Shown here: one piece after another, positions 24,080 through 36,799 of the stretch
Position numbering within the stretch: position 1 is the stretch's first letter
Layout of the letters: each line of letters opens with the position of its first letter
From: Rhyzopertha dominica
Taxonomy: Eukaryota; Arthropoda; Insecta; Coleoptera; Bostrichidae
Assembly: GCA_025024175.1 (NCBI GenBank)
Contig: QCXZ01000064.1
Location: 49,311,325 to 49,375,324, forward strand
Direction of reading: 5' to 3'
Length of the DNA: 64,000 nucleotides
Made by a program: the position numbers and the translations under genes
The notes under the pieces: model-generated
What the model was told of the DNA's origin: nothing
Database searches by the model: none
Seen by the model: only the letters and a program-made list of their open reading frames with translations

Positions 24080-25918
24080 ACTCAAANTAGGACAGTAGTA
24101 ACAACAACAGTTCGCTGCAGCGAGCCCATTTGTGAAAGATAAACAACAAACGGATCTACGTTATTTCCGTGAGGCGGATGTAGATACAGATTTTGCGGGT
24201 GCATATATCTGTAATATCGCCAGTAGAAACAACATTTTTTTTTAGCCGTCCTTTAAAACAAACTGGCCGGACGGGTTGACAACTAAAGATTCAATTCCAC
24301 CGCAGTAATAACGGTTTCAATTATATATGTCAAATTACGTGAATGGCCAAATAACGCATCATGGTCAATTTGCTTAAAAATGCCAAAACTTTTTCATAAT
24401 AACGCAAACCTACGTACGCTAAATAATAATTACTACTTTACTTACGTTTTATTTGGTAAACCATGTTTATACTCACTTCATACGTAACATGTCATCACAC
24501 ATACATTCCCCACCACATTTTTCCCGAGCATTTTTTGGACTAGCGTTCACAATGCAAATGTTTAGCTGGAGCTGTATGCACCTTTTAAATGCGAGTAGTA
24601 CAAAAACGAAGTCATTTTCGATGTACTACATNTGCATTACAAAGCACAGGAGANTTTCATTTGCCTTAATGAGCATTCCTTTTTGCAGAAGTGTCCGATA
24701 AACTTTTATCGAGTATCGATTAGCTGAATCATTCTCTGTACCATCAGGAAATAGTAGAAAATGACAGAAATTTATTTTCAGTTTGTGTATCAATACCTCC
24801 GCATTGTTCTGGTAATATGCACAAGCGTCGACAATAGTTAATTGCATTTATTGCACCAAGCAAATTTCAATTGTAGGATAACTTTTTGTGTCACACTGAG
24901 AGAGACGCATGTATTGTGTTGCCGCCTCTATCAAATACACAGACACGGTGATGGTAATTGGAATGCATACTGCAGACTTATTCTCCTGTTTGAGCTTGAT
25001 TTATTAATAAGACGAATATAAAGGGCATTATTACTTTTGGTACCAATAAGAGTAAAGGTACGAGAAATTAGTTGCAGAGGTAAGAGGTAATATGCTTCTG
25101 GTAATAAAATAATGCTGAATCGCTCTATAAAACACGCAAAGAAATGATATTCGCATTATTGTTATTGTAAACAACCCTTAGGAGATATTAATCATGTCTT
25201 TCAGTGGCGTGCCCTGAAATCTTGGCTGAAGAGGTTGACAATTACATATCTACTGCAATTTAATAACACAAAATGAAACATTTTTTATGAGTTTTAACAT
25301 TTAATGTTATATTTAAAGTAAAAAGAAAATATTTTGATGAGTCCTATCACCTCTTTAAGATCTGTATCTATTTAAAAAACAAGCTGTCGCGTAATAACGC
25401 AGTTTATAATATTCAACCCTAAAAGTAATTTCTGTTTTCGCGCTTTTTGGGGGTCTTGGTGGGGTTACAACACGAACCCCTCCTATACAGTGGTTCACCT
25501 GCGATTGGGAAAATATCCTACCGCACTTTCCCGAGCCAGGGTAACTATTTCAGTATTCTATGCAGCTATGACGATGTCCCTTTTCCAGATCGTCAAACTA
25601 TATTTGACGTTAGTCTATGTTAGGAAGCAGTTTATTTCACTTAAACACCTGATTTGTTCTACTAGAATAACGTGAACTAATGACAAATGCTCTTAGTACC
25701 TAGTTGCGGCGTTTAGACAAATATATCATTTAGCTATAATTGTATTAATGTTTATGTTTACCTATTTTCTTGTTGATAAATTACTGAACTAACTACATAT
25801 TAATTCAGGAAGAACTGATCATCAAATGTGCAAATGTAGGTATAAATACGTACACAAAAGGCTACAAAGAATAATTAGACGGGCTGTCACTAAACGAGGG
25901 TGAATGCTTTCAGCGTCC
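24080..25918. other. No gene seen
   Basis: Several ambiguous bases and short frames (24453-24701 plus and 24626-24847 minus overlap each other). No motif recognised. Confidence 0.5.
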
Positions 25919-26087
25919 ATAATATAATAAGATAATATTTTGTTTGAACTTGTGTCAGGCAAATTTTGAGGTTCTTCGTCTTTGACAAAGATTACAGGTG
26001 TAATTGAAACGTCAGACTATTAATTTTTTGTCAGTGTTTTTCAAGAGACAGCGATCTATCCGACAAAATATTATCTTATTATATTAT
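25919..26087. repeat. 169-bp stem-loop with perfect 25-bp arms
   Basis: 25919-25943 and 26063-26087 are exact inverted copies of a 25-bp AT-rich sequence containing AATAAGATAATATTTTG. The 13-base GGGCTGTCACTAA occurs as a direct repeat just outside the left arm (about 25878) and immediately after the right arm (26088). Confidence 0.8.
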
Positions 26088-26089
26088 GG

Positions 26090-29000
26090 GGCTGTCACTA
26101 AGTTCCATTCAACCTTGACAATCACACTGTGCTCCCATAGTTTTACTTTCGTCGAAGGAATAGATACAGATATGTATACTTTTAAAGCAATTGGGTATCA
26201 ACAGTAACTAAATACTGCATTTAGTAACTTGCTTTGTTTGTATACATCGCAAACTACGACCTCTTAGGTTCGGTACTTGTGTGTATTTCCTTTCCGACCT
26301 GCGTATGAAACATCCATTCCTAACAGCCGACGTCAAATGTTGTTGACGCCAGAAGACGGCACATTTGTTTACTACAATGAAATATTAGTAACCACAAGGC
26401 ATCACCGTGATGACACTGGCACCATTAGCTTGTATCCAGCATAACTAACAGTTAAATCATTAAAACATGATTGATTGATTGGTTGACCAAACGCAACGAT
26501 AATTGGCGGTAGATAAACTTGCGTCCAAAGAGTCTACCGCTTGCCACAAAACTGCACATAGGATATGTACTTATATCTGCAAAACAAAAAAAACTGACTC
26601 CATTCTTATTTCTCTAAGAGATTTTAGTCGTAGCAGGGATTCCCTAAGTATATTATTAATTAAAGAAGGCAAGAAGCATTTGCTTGGCTTTTAAACAATC
26701 TATTTGGCTTGTTCCAACGAAAAGAACTGTATCTTAGAAATACTTTCACAAAACACAACATCCATTCAACCGTAAAAGAGAAAAGTTATTCTCCAATATT
26801 ATACATCGCGGGTTTTTATTTTCGACCACCTGCTCTGACGTTCCTGCAAAGAATTTTAACTTCTTATGATGCCGATAAACGTAAAATGCATAACTAGATC
26901 CCAACCTAAACTGTTAATTATCGGTAAAATGTTAAGCTAAGAAAATTTATAGTCAAATGGTATTGCCAATTTGAAATATGTTGCGTTCCGAGAGATATCT
27001 GTTGGTTTCAAATTAACTAAACAGTGGTAGCCGTTGTCATGATTGGTAGTCACCGAGTCTGCTTTTTTCTTTTTGTTAAAGTTGATGTTAGCTAAAATCA
27101 ACCCAGCAGCCATGACAATACATTAAAGTAAGGTATGCGGTTGGTTTAGATTTTAATTAAAAGATTGATTTTCGCTTAAAATAGTGAAGAGAACACGGCC
27201 TACGGTAGGTACCTACAACAGTTGCGACGTATATATTTTCCATACAATTTCTATAATTCCATATCTCTGTTACTGAAGGCTTTTACAGCTATGGCAGCAA
27301 TAACTGCTAGAAATTGAAATCCGTCAATACTTGCCAAACCATCTCCCGCTCGCATCATAGGGAAAAGTATAATCCTGTCTTTTGTGTTCCCGCATCAAAC
27401 CTGGGACTAGAGTTGTCGGTATCTTGTAAATCAGTGACCTTAATGACAAGTTTGCCTCCACAGTCTACCTTTGCATAGTACATGCTGGTATTATAAGCTG
27501 AAATGTCAGTTGTTGTCAACAGCAAAAATATTTGACAACGCAGAGGTAGAATAGGAAGAAACAATTAGCTGTGAAAGCAACACTTTCAAATGGATCGCCA
27601 GATAATCAAGGGATGGCTCGTCTAATATTTATCTATTATGGCTTGAGTGATTTGGACTTAGTCATCGCTGACATTTTGTTATCTACTTGATAATGTAAAG
27701 GGTAAATGGTAGTAGCTCATCGTTTTGTTTTAGTTATTGTTCCCGTATAAAGGAACATTAGTTCTAATTAAGGGCACTAAATATTAAAGGTACCGACAAC
27801 TCTAAACTTAGGTTAGAAGTCTGAGAATACAAATGACAGAAGATGCTTTTCCCTGTGGTGCGAGAGAGAGCAGGGGTAGCAAGTATTGCCGGATTTCAAA
27901 ATCGCCAGCAGATGCTGGGTTACATGTCAGCGATGACGTGATTTTAAAGTCTGGTGAAAAATCATATACAGTGGTTGCTTGTTGAATTTTGATTAGTAAA
28001 CGCGCCAAGCTTTAAAATTAATTCCTTCAACGCCAGCAATATCAACCAGATCGGTACATAAATTGGGATTTACATTTTCACAAGAGCGCATTACTTACAA
28101 TGAAAAACCCATTTAGCGCGGTTTGTAGCCGCCAACCGGGGACGCTGTTACTTGTCAGTCTATGGAGTTCATTTAAACTCGGTGGAGGGCTATTTAGCAT
28201 GTCGGCCGGTGTTGACACACACCATCCATTATTCAGCCCTCAAAATATTGCGCGCCGGGGACACTCTTCATCTCAAATGAGGGACATAATTTGATTTTCG
28301 AACGGACTTCCGTCGCTTTTAATGTTCTTTCAGTGGGTAATGCGCTAAACAGACGGGCGCAGCATTAATACCGGGAAATTTGTACGCACGCCCTTTTTCT
28401 GTGTTACTTTGGGGTTGTTTATCGTTCGAAGTACGATATATGGACCACTGATATCCTGACATTAACCGTATCGGCAGTATTCACTAAAAAGGCAAGCGTT
28501 ATCTATTTAAGAATGGTTAGTTGGCCAATGTTATCAACATTGTTGGTACACTCTGAAAAAGGACTTTGTTGCCTCTAATCGGGTCTTAGTTACTACAACA
28601 AAAAATCTCATTGCATTTGGACACAACTAAAATATTTGTTGGCGTAACAATATTTTTCAGTTGTGGACGGTCTCAGTAAGCCCAACAAAATACCCGTCAC
28701 GGTTACAAATACTAATTATTTCAGGTAACTTCTGCATTTTCTTATTGCTTGTATAGATGACCACTTACCAAGAGTGATAAATTAGTCGTGGTTGCAAATT
28801 ATGCTCTCACGGCAACCAGCTTTTTTTCTTTGTGGCAAAGTAGACAAAGTGTTGTAGTAAGTAGCAATATTTTTGTACTAACTCTCGTTTGATAATAATA
28901 ATAATAATAATAATGATAATAATAATACTAATAAAATAAAATAACTTATAACTGCCTTTATCACTTATATATACAGTCTAGAGCTAGGGTTTCATATCTG

Positions 29001-30725
29001 ACCATTTTGTACACTCATGTCTATGTACATTTTGTAACAAACAATAAAAATAACACATACTTTATTATTATTGTTGTTATTGTTAACCTTGTGTACCTAT
29101 TAATGAGAAATAACAAGTGTGTGTTATTTTTACTGTTTATTGACATATATAGATATAAGTATACGAAACGGTCCGTTACGAAACCCTAGCACCAGACCTA
29201 TATATGACAATAAACGATAAAAACAGTAATAACCGAAGTTTTCTTCTGAAACCAGAAAGCCTGATATGCAAACAACAAATCAGAATTATCTCGAACAGGA
29301 ACGATGTAACAATAGTAAAACCATGCTTTTTAAGGAACCTGATTTATTATAAAACTTTTACATTCAAACATAAAATAAGATTTTTTGTCTACTTATTAGT
29401 AGATATGGGAATACACTTATCAGAAGGCTATAAAACACAAAATTTAAGTTTTCTTAATCTAAAAAACATCAAAGTTCTCCAAATATTTAACAGTATAAAG
29501 ACGTTCAACAATAAAGCAAAACTTCTCTTCTAAATGTAACAAAACTTAAGTGTACTTATTTATTCAAATAGCTTGCGATATTATCTTACTTTACTATTGA
29601 AATTCCGAACATAACATACTGAATGAGAGAAATATTCAAAATACTTAAAATTTAACAAAAATTCTTAAAAACTTTAGTGACGGTGTAAAAGATACAAAAT
29701 ATAATAAATAAATAATTCACACTTACTTAACTATCTAATATATTATCTAAATAATGAGTTGGTTGTAAACTTGTCGTCTGCAACTCTTCAAGCCCCTAAA
29801 ATGAAACAAAAATATTAAGATTTCGGACAAGGAGAGTATAATCTTTAATTTATAATTTTCTTAATAAAAATTATGCATATAGTGCTCGTGTCTATTATGT
29901 ATAAGCACTATGGGAACAATTGAAAAAAATAGTAATAGTTTTTAAACATTCTATATTAATATCAACAAACACATCAACTCTTATATGTAATATCATATAC
30001 TGTTTATTATTGATCAGACTGTTAACTAACCAACTTAATAAAAACAAAAACACTTTCTAACAATGTTCAATAATGGTTAAGAGTTTTTTAAACATCTTCT
30101 ATCATCTTTAGTCTGTCATACAAACACTTAAGCCATAAGTAATCTCAGCAAATTTTAGTCTACATGCAATATAAGAATTCGCATATCAACTAAATAAACC
30201 TTAAGATTTTTTAATGAATCGTTTGAGCGTATTTAGTAAAAGTATTACGGAATGTACACCCCTAAATATTCATTGAAATGCATTCGCCCCAGTAGACCAA
30301 AAAATTAAATAGAAAAGAGAAAGCCAATGATAATATATATAATGTATAACAATATTTCCTCATATTGTGCACAGCAGCACAGCATAGATACGATTTAGAT
30401 CAACATCATTGTTTAGACAAAGCTGATACTATTCTAATTGTTTATTCTTTTGGAACATTTTACATATTTACATCTGAGACTGAAGCATCGATATTGTTGC
30501 AAAAAAATGTTGTACCTATTATGATTTGCTCTTTTTTTTCTATGCAACTTTTTACATAACCTGTAGGTATTTGCAAAAGTAAGTTATTACCATTATATGA
30601 ATGAAATATATTCGAATTATTTCAGTAAAAGTAAAACTGGCTCAAATAAATAAAGTAAAANAAAACNCACCAACAATAATTAATGTACGTGTGCAATACC
30701 AAGATCCCATGGTTTCCAGAATATC
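26090..30725. other. Long gene-free stretch
   Basis: No coding motif in any frame; frames of 60-109 codons (27355, 27808, 29204) are in AT-rich DNA and lack family signatures. It contains an imperfect (AAT)n tract at about 28892-28938 and a GC-richer island at about 28090-28410 with GCGCGCCGGGG and CpGs. Confidence 0.45.
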
Positions 30726-30727
30726 TT

Positions 30728-30852
30728 ATATTCCTCCATGATCGTTATCGGGAAGCAAAACAGTCCTGCTGCAGAATATATTCCATGATTCCGTAAACTT
30801 GTCATATTCCGCCATGATCGTTATCACGAAACAAAGCAGCCCTGCAGTAAAC
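30728..30852. repeat. Two-unit direct duplication, 76-bp period
   Basis: ATATTCCTCCATGATCGTTA at 30728 recurs as ATATTCCGCCATGATCGTTA at 30804, followed in both by CGxGAAxCAAAxCAGxCCTGC. About 45 bp per unit is well conserved; the spacer is not. Confidence 0.8.
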
Positions 30853-30859
30853 GCACTCT

Positions 30860-31855
30860 GCAAAAATGATCAAATAAGTTTAACAAAGCTACCTTGTGTA
30901 TAATGTTTTTGTCATCTTAAAGGTTAGCTTAACCTATCAAATAATCTAGCTACAACTTCAGACATGCAGCCAAGCAAATACTTCGATAGTAACAAAATAA
31001 TTACGGAATAAAGTGTACTTACCGTATTTAGGACACCAGCATACACCGAAAGATGGAAAACGAAATCCGAAATGGCAAAATCACATGTTTATCGTTTACA
31101 ACGAAAGACGTACGAGGTACGACAAGGACATTATGCTTATGCTGTTGCTAACGAACAGGGCACGTTTTGTACCGATCTTTACCGATTCGGATTATAACGT
31201 TAATCATTGAAGCTGACAAGCGGTATGATTTGTTCGAATTACTAATATGCTGTTGGCCACAACAATATAGTATTTAAAGTAAAAGTGAGTAATTACAAGC
31301 ATTTGATAACTGTTAGAGCAACAAAAGTTTATTATAAACAGCAATTTCTCTATGTTCATGCAAAAATTTCATATTAACAATGAAAAATTTGTCATCACAA
31401 GTAAGTCATTTTTCAGAGTGTATAAATTTGAACATAAGTCGCTGCCAGTTTGCAACAAGTGTTTATAAACAATACGATATAACAGGTAATTGCCTTCATT
31501 TATACTTGGTAAACCGCATGGGATATCTAGTGTACAACTAAAGTGGTAAGATCATGAGAATCAAATTTAGATAATGTTAAAAAAATCATGGAAGAAGGAA
31601 ATAAACCCTAGGAGTTTGTTAAACAAGAATACTAACTCTGTCCTTATAATCGACCGCTACTTGAAAACTATCAGCTTTAGGGATGTTGATGCTGCCGTGG
31701 TCAAGTGTAATGTTTGTTCTTTAATATAATCTACTATTTGACTATTACGAGCTAAAAATTATACGAAGTGATGCTAGTAAAAGAGCGTAATTACTAGTGA
31801 ACTGAAGAATTGTGTAAACAGGTTAATTAATATAAATTTTAAAAAAATTATTTGT
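30860..31855. other. No gene seen
   Basis: AT-rich; the 65-codon frame at 31013-31210 has no motif. Confidence 0.5.
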
Positions 31856-31858
31856 TTC

Positions 31859-31928
31859 GGTCGGGGCTCGAACCCGATATCTCCAGAACTGATCTCTGAT
31901 GTGTTGCGTTGCACCACTGATGCGGTCC
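31859..31928 (-). repeat. tRNA-like sequence (pseudo-tRNA or SINE head)
   Basis: On the minus strand a perfect T-arm (TCGGG, loop TTCGAGC, CCCGA) carries the B box. A 5-bp anticodon-like stem (UCAGA/UCUGG, 7-nt loop GAUCAGU) precedes it, and an A-box-like CGCATCAGTGGT lies upstream. Position 33 of the loop is A rather than U, and no acceptor stem forms, so this is unlikely to be a functional tRNA. Confidence 0.55.
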
Positions 31929-32009
31929 AATTACAGCCCATACCTAATGAGTATTAATTATGAATCGTAATCTATTAACGTGATAATATAAAACACAAAT
32001 AGTACAAAT

Positions 32010-33175
32010 TCGATAGCAACTGACGAAAAGCGGAGACAGAATGTGGAAAAGTTAGAATTGGCGAAGTAAGTAAGCACGAACTGAATAGAGAATGTCTAAC
32101 AGTGAACTGACAGGTGATAGTAAAAGAAGAACTAATCATGATGAGTATGAACGTGAAGAACTCTATTTTAGAATAAGATTTAAAATAAGATACATTCTAA
32201 TGTTGAGGGTAAAACAGATAAGATAAGCAGATAAAAAAGAGATTAATGAATAAAGTTCTCGAATGGATCAAACAGAAAGGATGAAAGGGAAGAAAATATA
32301 GTAGTGAAGGGGCTGGAAAAAGAACTAAAGGACGAAGCTGACCGAAAAAAACCGATTGGCTATTGAAGAAGCAGTTGGAGGTGGAAGTAAAGGTAACCAA
32401 AGCAACTGGGATTGAACAGAACACATGTGTTGTGAAATTGGATAACTCTAGGGAGAAGGCAACTGTCGTGAAGAACAAAAGTAAACTGTGACATCTGAAA
32501 GACAAGAACGTAAGTGAAAGAATTAAACATGCAGAGATTAGGTAGATAGCGAGGAAACTGAGAAGCGGGAGAAACAGATCAAAATAGGCTTATAATAAGT
32601 TAACAGTTGATGATGTTGGATGGATGTTGAACGAGTTTAATATTAAATTGAAACCACCAAAAAAAACTAATAGAAAGAAGACTGAGAAATTTGGATGTGG
32701 ATCAGGCTAAAATATCCGAGCTATGATAATAGAGAATTGCAAACAAAAATGACCCATTTTAAAAAACGGACACGACACACGAAAGGTGAAAACACAAGCA
32801 TTGAAACATGTCATATAGGAAAGAACATGAACTTATGAAGAATTTAATTTTGAATTTAAAATTTATTGGAACTACTGAAACTAGAAGAAGATGAGTTGTA
32901 GAAGTAAAAATAGATGAACACACAATAGTGTATACTGGAGTACGAGGAACATAAAGAGCTAGATCAGGAAAGAAAGAAACAAAACAACAATTTATAATGA
33001 AGTTCAGTAAATGTACATACCTAAAGACGAAACGCACAGTAGTGATTATTGAAGACCTAAATGCATAAGTATAGGAAACAATACTTCGGAATGGAAAAAG
33101 TGATTGACTAACTTAAATCTTTGAGAACGGCTATAATTTCTTGACTCAATAAACCGTTAATGTAAAGGTATTGTT
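32010..33175 (+). pseudogene. LINE relic: ORF1-like and endonuclease fragments
   Basis: Fragments in broken plus-strand frames read ENIVVKGLEKELKDEAD, then QLEVEVKVTKATG, CVVKLDNSREKATVVKNKSK, and later YNKLTVDDVGWMLNEF. These resemble the 'RRNNIVIKGL...VMKNKSKL...YNKLxVDxxxW' blocks of ORF1-type proteins of insect LINEs. Further on, VVIIEDLNA followed by ETILRNGK resembles the 'VVIGDLNAKVG' catalytic block of the APE-type endonuclease. Stops occur every 20-60 codons, so nothing is functional. The RT domain is absent: the element is truncated or interrupted after about 33175. Antisense frames at 32197-32505 and 32759-33037 are shadows. Confidence 0.6.
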
Positions 33176-34453
33176 TTTGGCATGGAATTAAAGTAACTTG
33201 AATATTCTACAAGTTACTATAGCTAGTTAAAAGGCTTTCCATAAAAAAAAATACGAAAATGCGGCTTACTGAAAAGAGAAACATTTACAGTTGAAAAGTT
33301 GTCGTAAGGAGATACTTTTGCCAAAGTCACGTTTTATTAAAAAAAATTGTATGTTTGTATGTCACACTTTTATGACACTCCATGTGTATGTCTTATAATA
33401 ATAACATCCCAACTAAATATTTTTATATATTTTCAACAGTAAAACCTCAGCTGAAGACAAGATTAAATGGGCACCCGGTCTTAAAGGTTGCCCTGCTAGT
33501 TTATTTAAAACTCAATGTATTTTTACTATAAATGAAATCATATATTTACGAGCACCCAAAGAGTAGGTAGAGTTAACCGCACAATGATAGCGACCACGAA
33601 TTATAAAAACATATATATAAACATGTGACTATAAAATAATGGACAGAACTTTAGCAAATATTAATTTATTCAAAATGCTTGGTCACGTTTGCTAAAGCTC
33701 ATTTCTATTAAGCTTAAAAATGAGTCATTTGTGATATAGCCGCTTACTAACCTATGGACAATATATTTTAATTAGAAACCTTACCGTAGAGCCGGGCAAC
33801 TTTTACTTCAGCGAACTCAGTAAGTTATTCCATTAACGGCAGCCCTCAGTTTTTTTGTATGGGAACGCTAAACAGGATCGATAGTTCAACAGACAGGTTA
33901 AACTAAGGGGTTGAGCCGATTTGGTTTTTTTGGGGGTGGGTTCCCGAAAGTGAAACGATGTGTTTTTGTGGCGGGGCCTCTTTGCATTAATTAATCTTTC
34001 GCAGCTCGCGCTACTTTTGACGTTTCGTATAAGAAAGCGAAAGTGAAACAAAATTACAATATAATTAAATTTGGGAGTTCTTGCTGCGAACCGAGGTCGG
34101 CAGGAAAAGCAAATAAAGAGGCCAAATGATTAATTAAAACACTTTGATTTTTTCGAGGACAAACGCTTGTTTATTAAACTCGGAGGTCTAGGCCCTTGAA
34201 TCGGGGCCGGCACGAGGCGGTTCAGTGCGTTCCTCGGAACCCGGCCCCGCATACTTTAAAAACATTCTGCATGACAGATTGCATATTCGGATGTTTGGAA
34301 AATTTAATCGCATAAAAGGAATTTTTTAGTGCAGAAAGTTCCTAAATTAACCTGGCAACTCTGCACAGCAATCGGCTCGTCGCCAAAATATCGGCTGCAT
34401 AATACGCTATATTAGTGTAACGTAGATGTCGGCCATTTTGCTGCGATACGTCA
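33176..34453. other. No gene; GC-richer island at 33830-34260
   Basis: 33180-33780 is AT-rich with nothing recognised. 33830-34260 is GC-richer with long G and T runs, CpGs, GGGGCCGGC-type sequence and TTAATTAA homeodomain-type sites. It looks like a host regulatory or conserved non-coding element rather than a gene. Confidence 0.3.
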
Positions 34454-35247
34454 AGATCCCGGATCCAAACCAACCTACTTAATGTGCGTAAGGGAGTTCA
34501 GCGTTTGGTGTAATTTTTTAGTGTTAAATAGTATTTTAAAGTGTTGCTGTGTATGCTTGAGTAGCTTACACTACTTCGCTTTACTTAGCAAGTTATTACA
34601 AACCGAAATTACATTTAGATACAATGTATTGTTGAAAAGCTGGACATACACTAAGTACGTGTGTGGAGCATTACAATTTACAAGTTTTACCAGAAAATGG
34701 TAATGGGTTGGGTCCCTGGATGTTTCCGTTACAATGAGAGAGAAACGTGTAATATTTACAGCATTTTTTAGGTTGTTTTTAAGCAAAAGATTGCAACTAA
34801 ATCTAATTTTGGTTTATAATACTAAATTATACGAAGGAACGTAAACCACTAAAAATACACAGTAACTATAATACAATATTTTGAAGTGTTACTGTGTATG
34901 TTTGAATGGTTTACATAGCTTTGTATTATTAATTAAGTATTACAAACCAAAATTACATTAAGTTGCAATCTATTGTTGAAAGACACGTTACCATCTTCTG
35001 GTACAGCATGTAAATTGTAATGCTCTACACGCGCACTTATTGTAGGTTAAGCTTTTCAGCAGCACCTACATTGTAACTAAATGTAATTTATGTTTGTAAT
35101 ACTTGCTAAGTAAAGCGAAGGAGTGTCAGCTACTCAAACATACACAGTAACACTTTCAAATATTCTTTTAACACTAAACAATTGCACCAAGCACTGAACT
35201 CCCTTATGCCCCGTTATGGCAACTTGGTTTGTTTTGATCCAGGATCT
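34454..35247. mobile_element. Foldback element with internal extra copies
   Basis: Arms of about 250 bp (34454-34700 and 35000-35247) are inverted copies. Both outer ends carry GATCC(C/T)GGATC followed by AAACCAA, then AAGGGAGTTCAG, GTTACTGTGTATG-type and AAAGCGAAG sequence. Between the arms (about 34860-34990) lies another, direct copy of the left-arm segment (AGTGTTACTGTGTATG...ATTACAAACC), so the arm sequence has been duplicated inside the element. No coding capacity. Confidence 0.75.
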
Positions 35248-35380
35248 AAACTAAATGTAATTTCTTTGTAATACTTGTGAAGCAAAGCGAAGGAATGTAA
35301 GCTACTCAAATAAGCACAGTGGCACTTCTAGATATTCTTTTAAAGTCACAAAATTGCACCTAACACAGGTCCGTTACGGA
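35248..35380. repeat. Additional partial arm copy of the foldback family
   Basis: AAACTAAATGTAATTTCTTT...AAGCAAAGCGAAGGAATGTA...TTCTTTTAAAGTCAC repeats the right-arm sequence of the adjacent foldback element in the same orientation, directly appended to it. It ends near a GTCCGTTACGGAC palindrome. Confidence 0.7.
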
Positions 35381-35390
35381 CGTCATGAAA

Positions 35391-35993
35391 ACTCGGTTTT
35401 CGACCAAATATGTATCTTTTCGTGCACGGATACGCATTTTATTGAACATTTTGTTGCAAACTAAAATGTTGGAATAAAGCTGTAATATACCATATATGTA
35501 ATCATTACATCAATACGTAAATATTGCTGGTACTTTTGAAATGTCCGTAAGCATTTCAGTAGTAGGTATCAGGAGAAGTTAAAGTAGGTAGTACAATTAC
35601 ATAATATCCAAAAACAATGTTAAATTTGATAATCATTAGGGGACATAATAAGTTACTTTTATTTGTTTATAAAATAGGTAATTCTCAATGCAATTTACAA
35701 TTTAATATTTACGAATGCATAATTATTGGTGTGCCATTGATGACTGACAAAAATAAAAGTCTCGCTCGCTTGCACAGCGGTGATCTATTTGTCTTTAACA
35801 ACAACTATTTTGATTGCAGTTGTATTATTATGTATTAGTAATTTATTAATTATCATGTTATTTACAAATATAAATATTTTTCATAACGCCAGTTCGCGTC
35901 CAGCGAATTCGAACTATAGTTCTTTTTGAACCATAAAATTGAACTAATTCAGTATGGACTATTCACTAAAATGAACTAGAACGCCCATCTCTA
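35391..35993. mobile_element. 5'-truncated hAT-like non-autonomous element (copy A)
   Basis: From AATATGTATCTTTTCGTG onward it matches the elements at 57111-58164 and 60538-61612 and ends with the same terminus GAACGCCCATCTCTA at 35993. The first ~280 bp and about 200 bp near the 3' end are missing. The sequence after the terminus (ATATG, then GGGGTCACGTGGTTTGG) is shared with copy C, so the two inserts sit at the same position of one host repeat. Confidence 0.8.
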
Positions 35994-36059
35994 ATATGAC
36001 TTTATCAAAAAGTGTTTGCCCACAGCTGGGGTCACGTGGTTTGGAATGCCTAATACACG

Positions 36060-36799
36060 AATTTTGGTCTTTTTAAGAGAAAGGCATTACTAAAAACATT
36101 TGCTCTGAGCGGTTGTGAGTTGCAACAATTTATAGCTAGACTATACAATTTTGTTACGAAATATATTGTTACATTAAGTAATAATTGGATATTACTTCGC
36201 CATTACTATACGCGATTTCAATTAAATTTCGCAAATAAATATTAATAAATTGACATTAACTTCATATGCTGACAGAATTATGAATAACGATCAGATAGCT
36301 TAGACAACACTGGCACAACTAGTTGTCGCGCTTCTCGCATGCACAGGCGTTCTCCGTTGTAGTTTGTTCTGACGAGGGTCAATGACCTCTGAACATTACA
36401 ACTGAACAAATTGTTTTAAGCCTAGATTTCACTTGTTTGCTTTCTATGAAAAGTTATCAAGACAAACTGTGTTCAATCTTTTCGGAAACTCGCTCCTGTT
36501 CATGTTTATATTNGGCTATTAGTATACATTTTGGAAAAGTATATAAGTAACAGCATTTGGGAAAAAATTGATGTTTTCATGTTTGCTGTATATCACCCAC
36601 TTGCAAACGTCACGGCGCAATTTTGCTTAAAGTCAAAGGACTGTATCTGTTATAACAAAATTATTTTTATGAATTAAAGCTAAATCAAAATTTTGAAAAA
36701 GTAGATTAACTAAAATTTTTTATACAATATTTAGAATAGAAATAAGAAATAAATTCTTATAAAAACAAATTAGAAATTAATCTTTAGGAATATCTAGAC
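36060..36799. other. No gene seen
   Basis: AT-rich; no motif recognised. Confidence 0.5.

Noticed and set aside
29204..29533. 109-codon plus-strand frame
   Set aside because: Lys/Asn/Ile/Phe-rich translation of AT-rich DNA without family signature; expected by chance.
31859..31928. Functional tRNA gene
   Set aside because: T-arm is perfect but no acceptor stem forms and position 33 is not U; better as a pseudo-tRNA or SINE head.
32197..33037. Two ~100-codon minus-strand frames
   Set aside because: Antisense shadows of the LINE ORF1/endonuclease relic, which reads on the plus strand.
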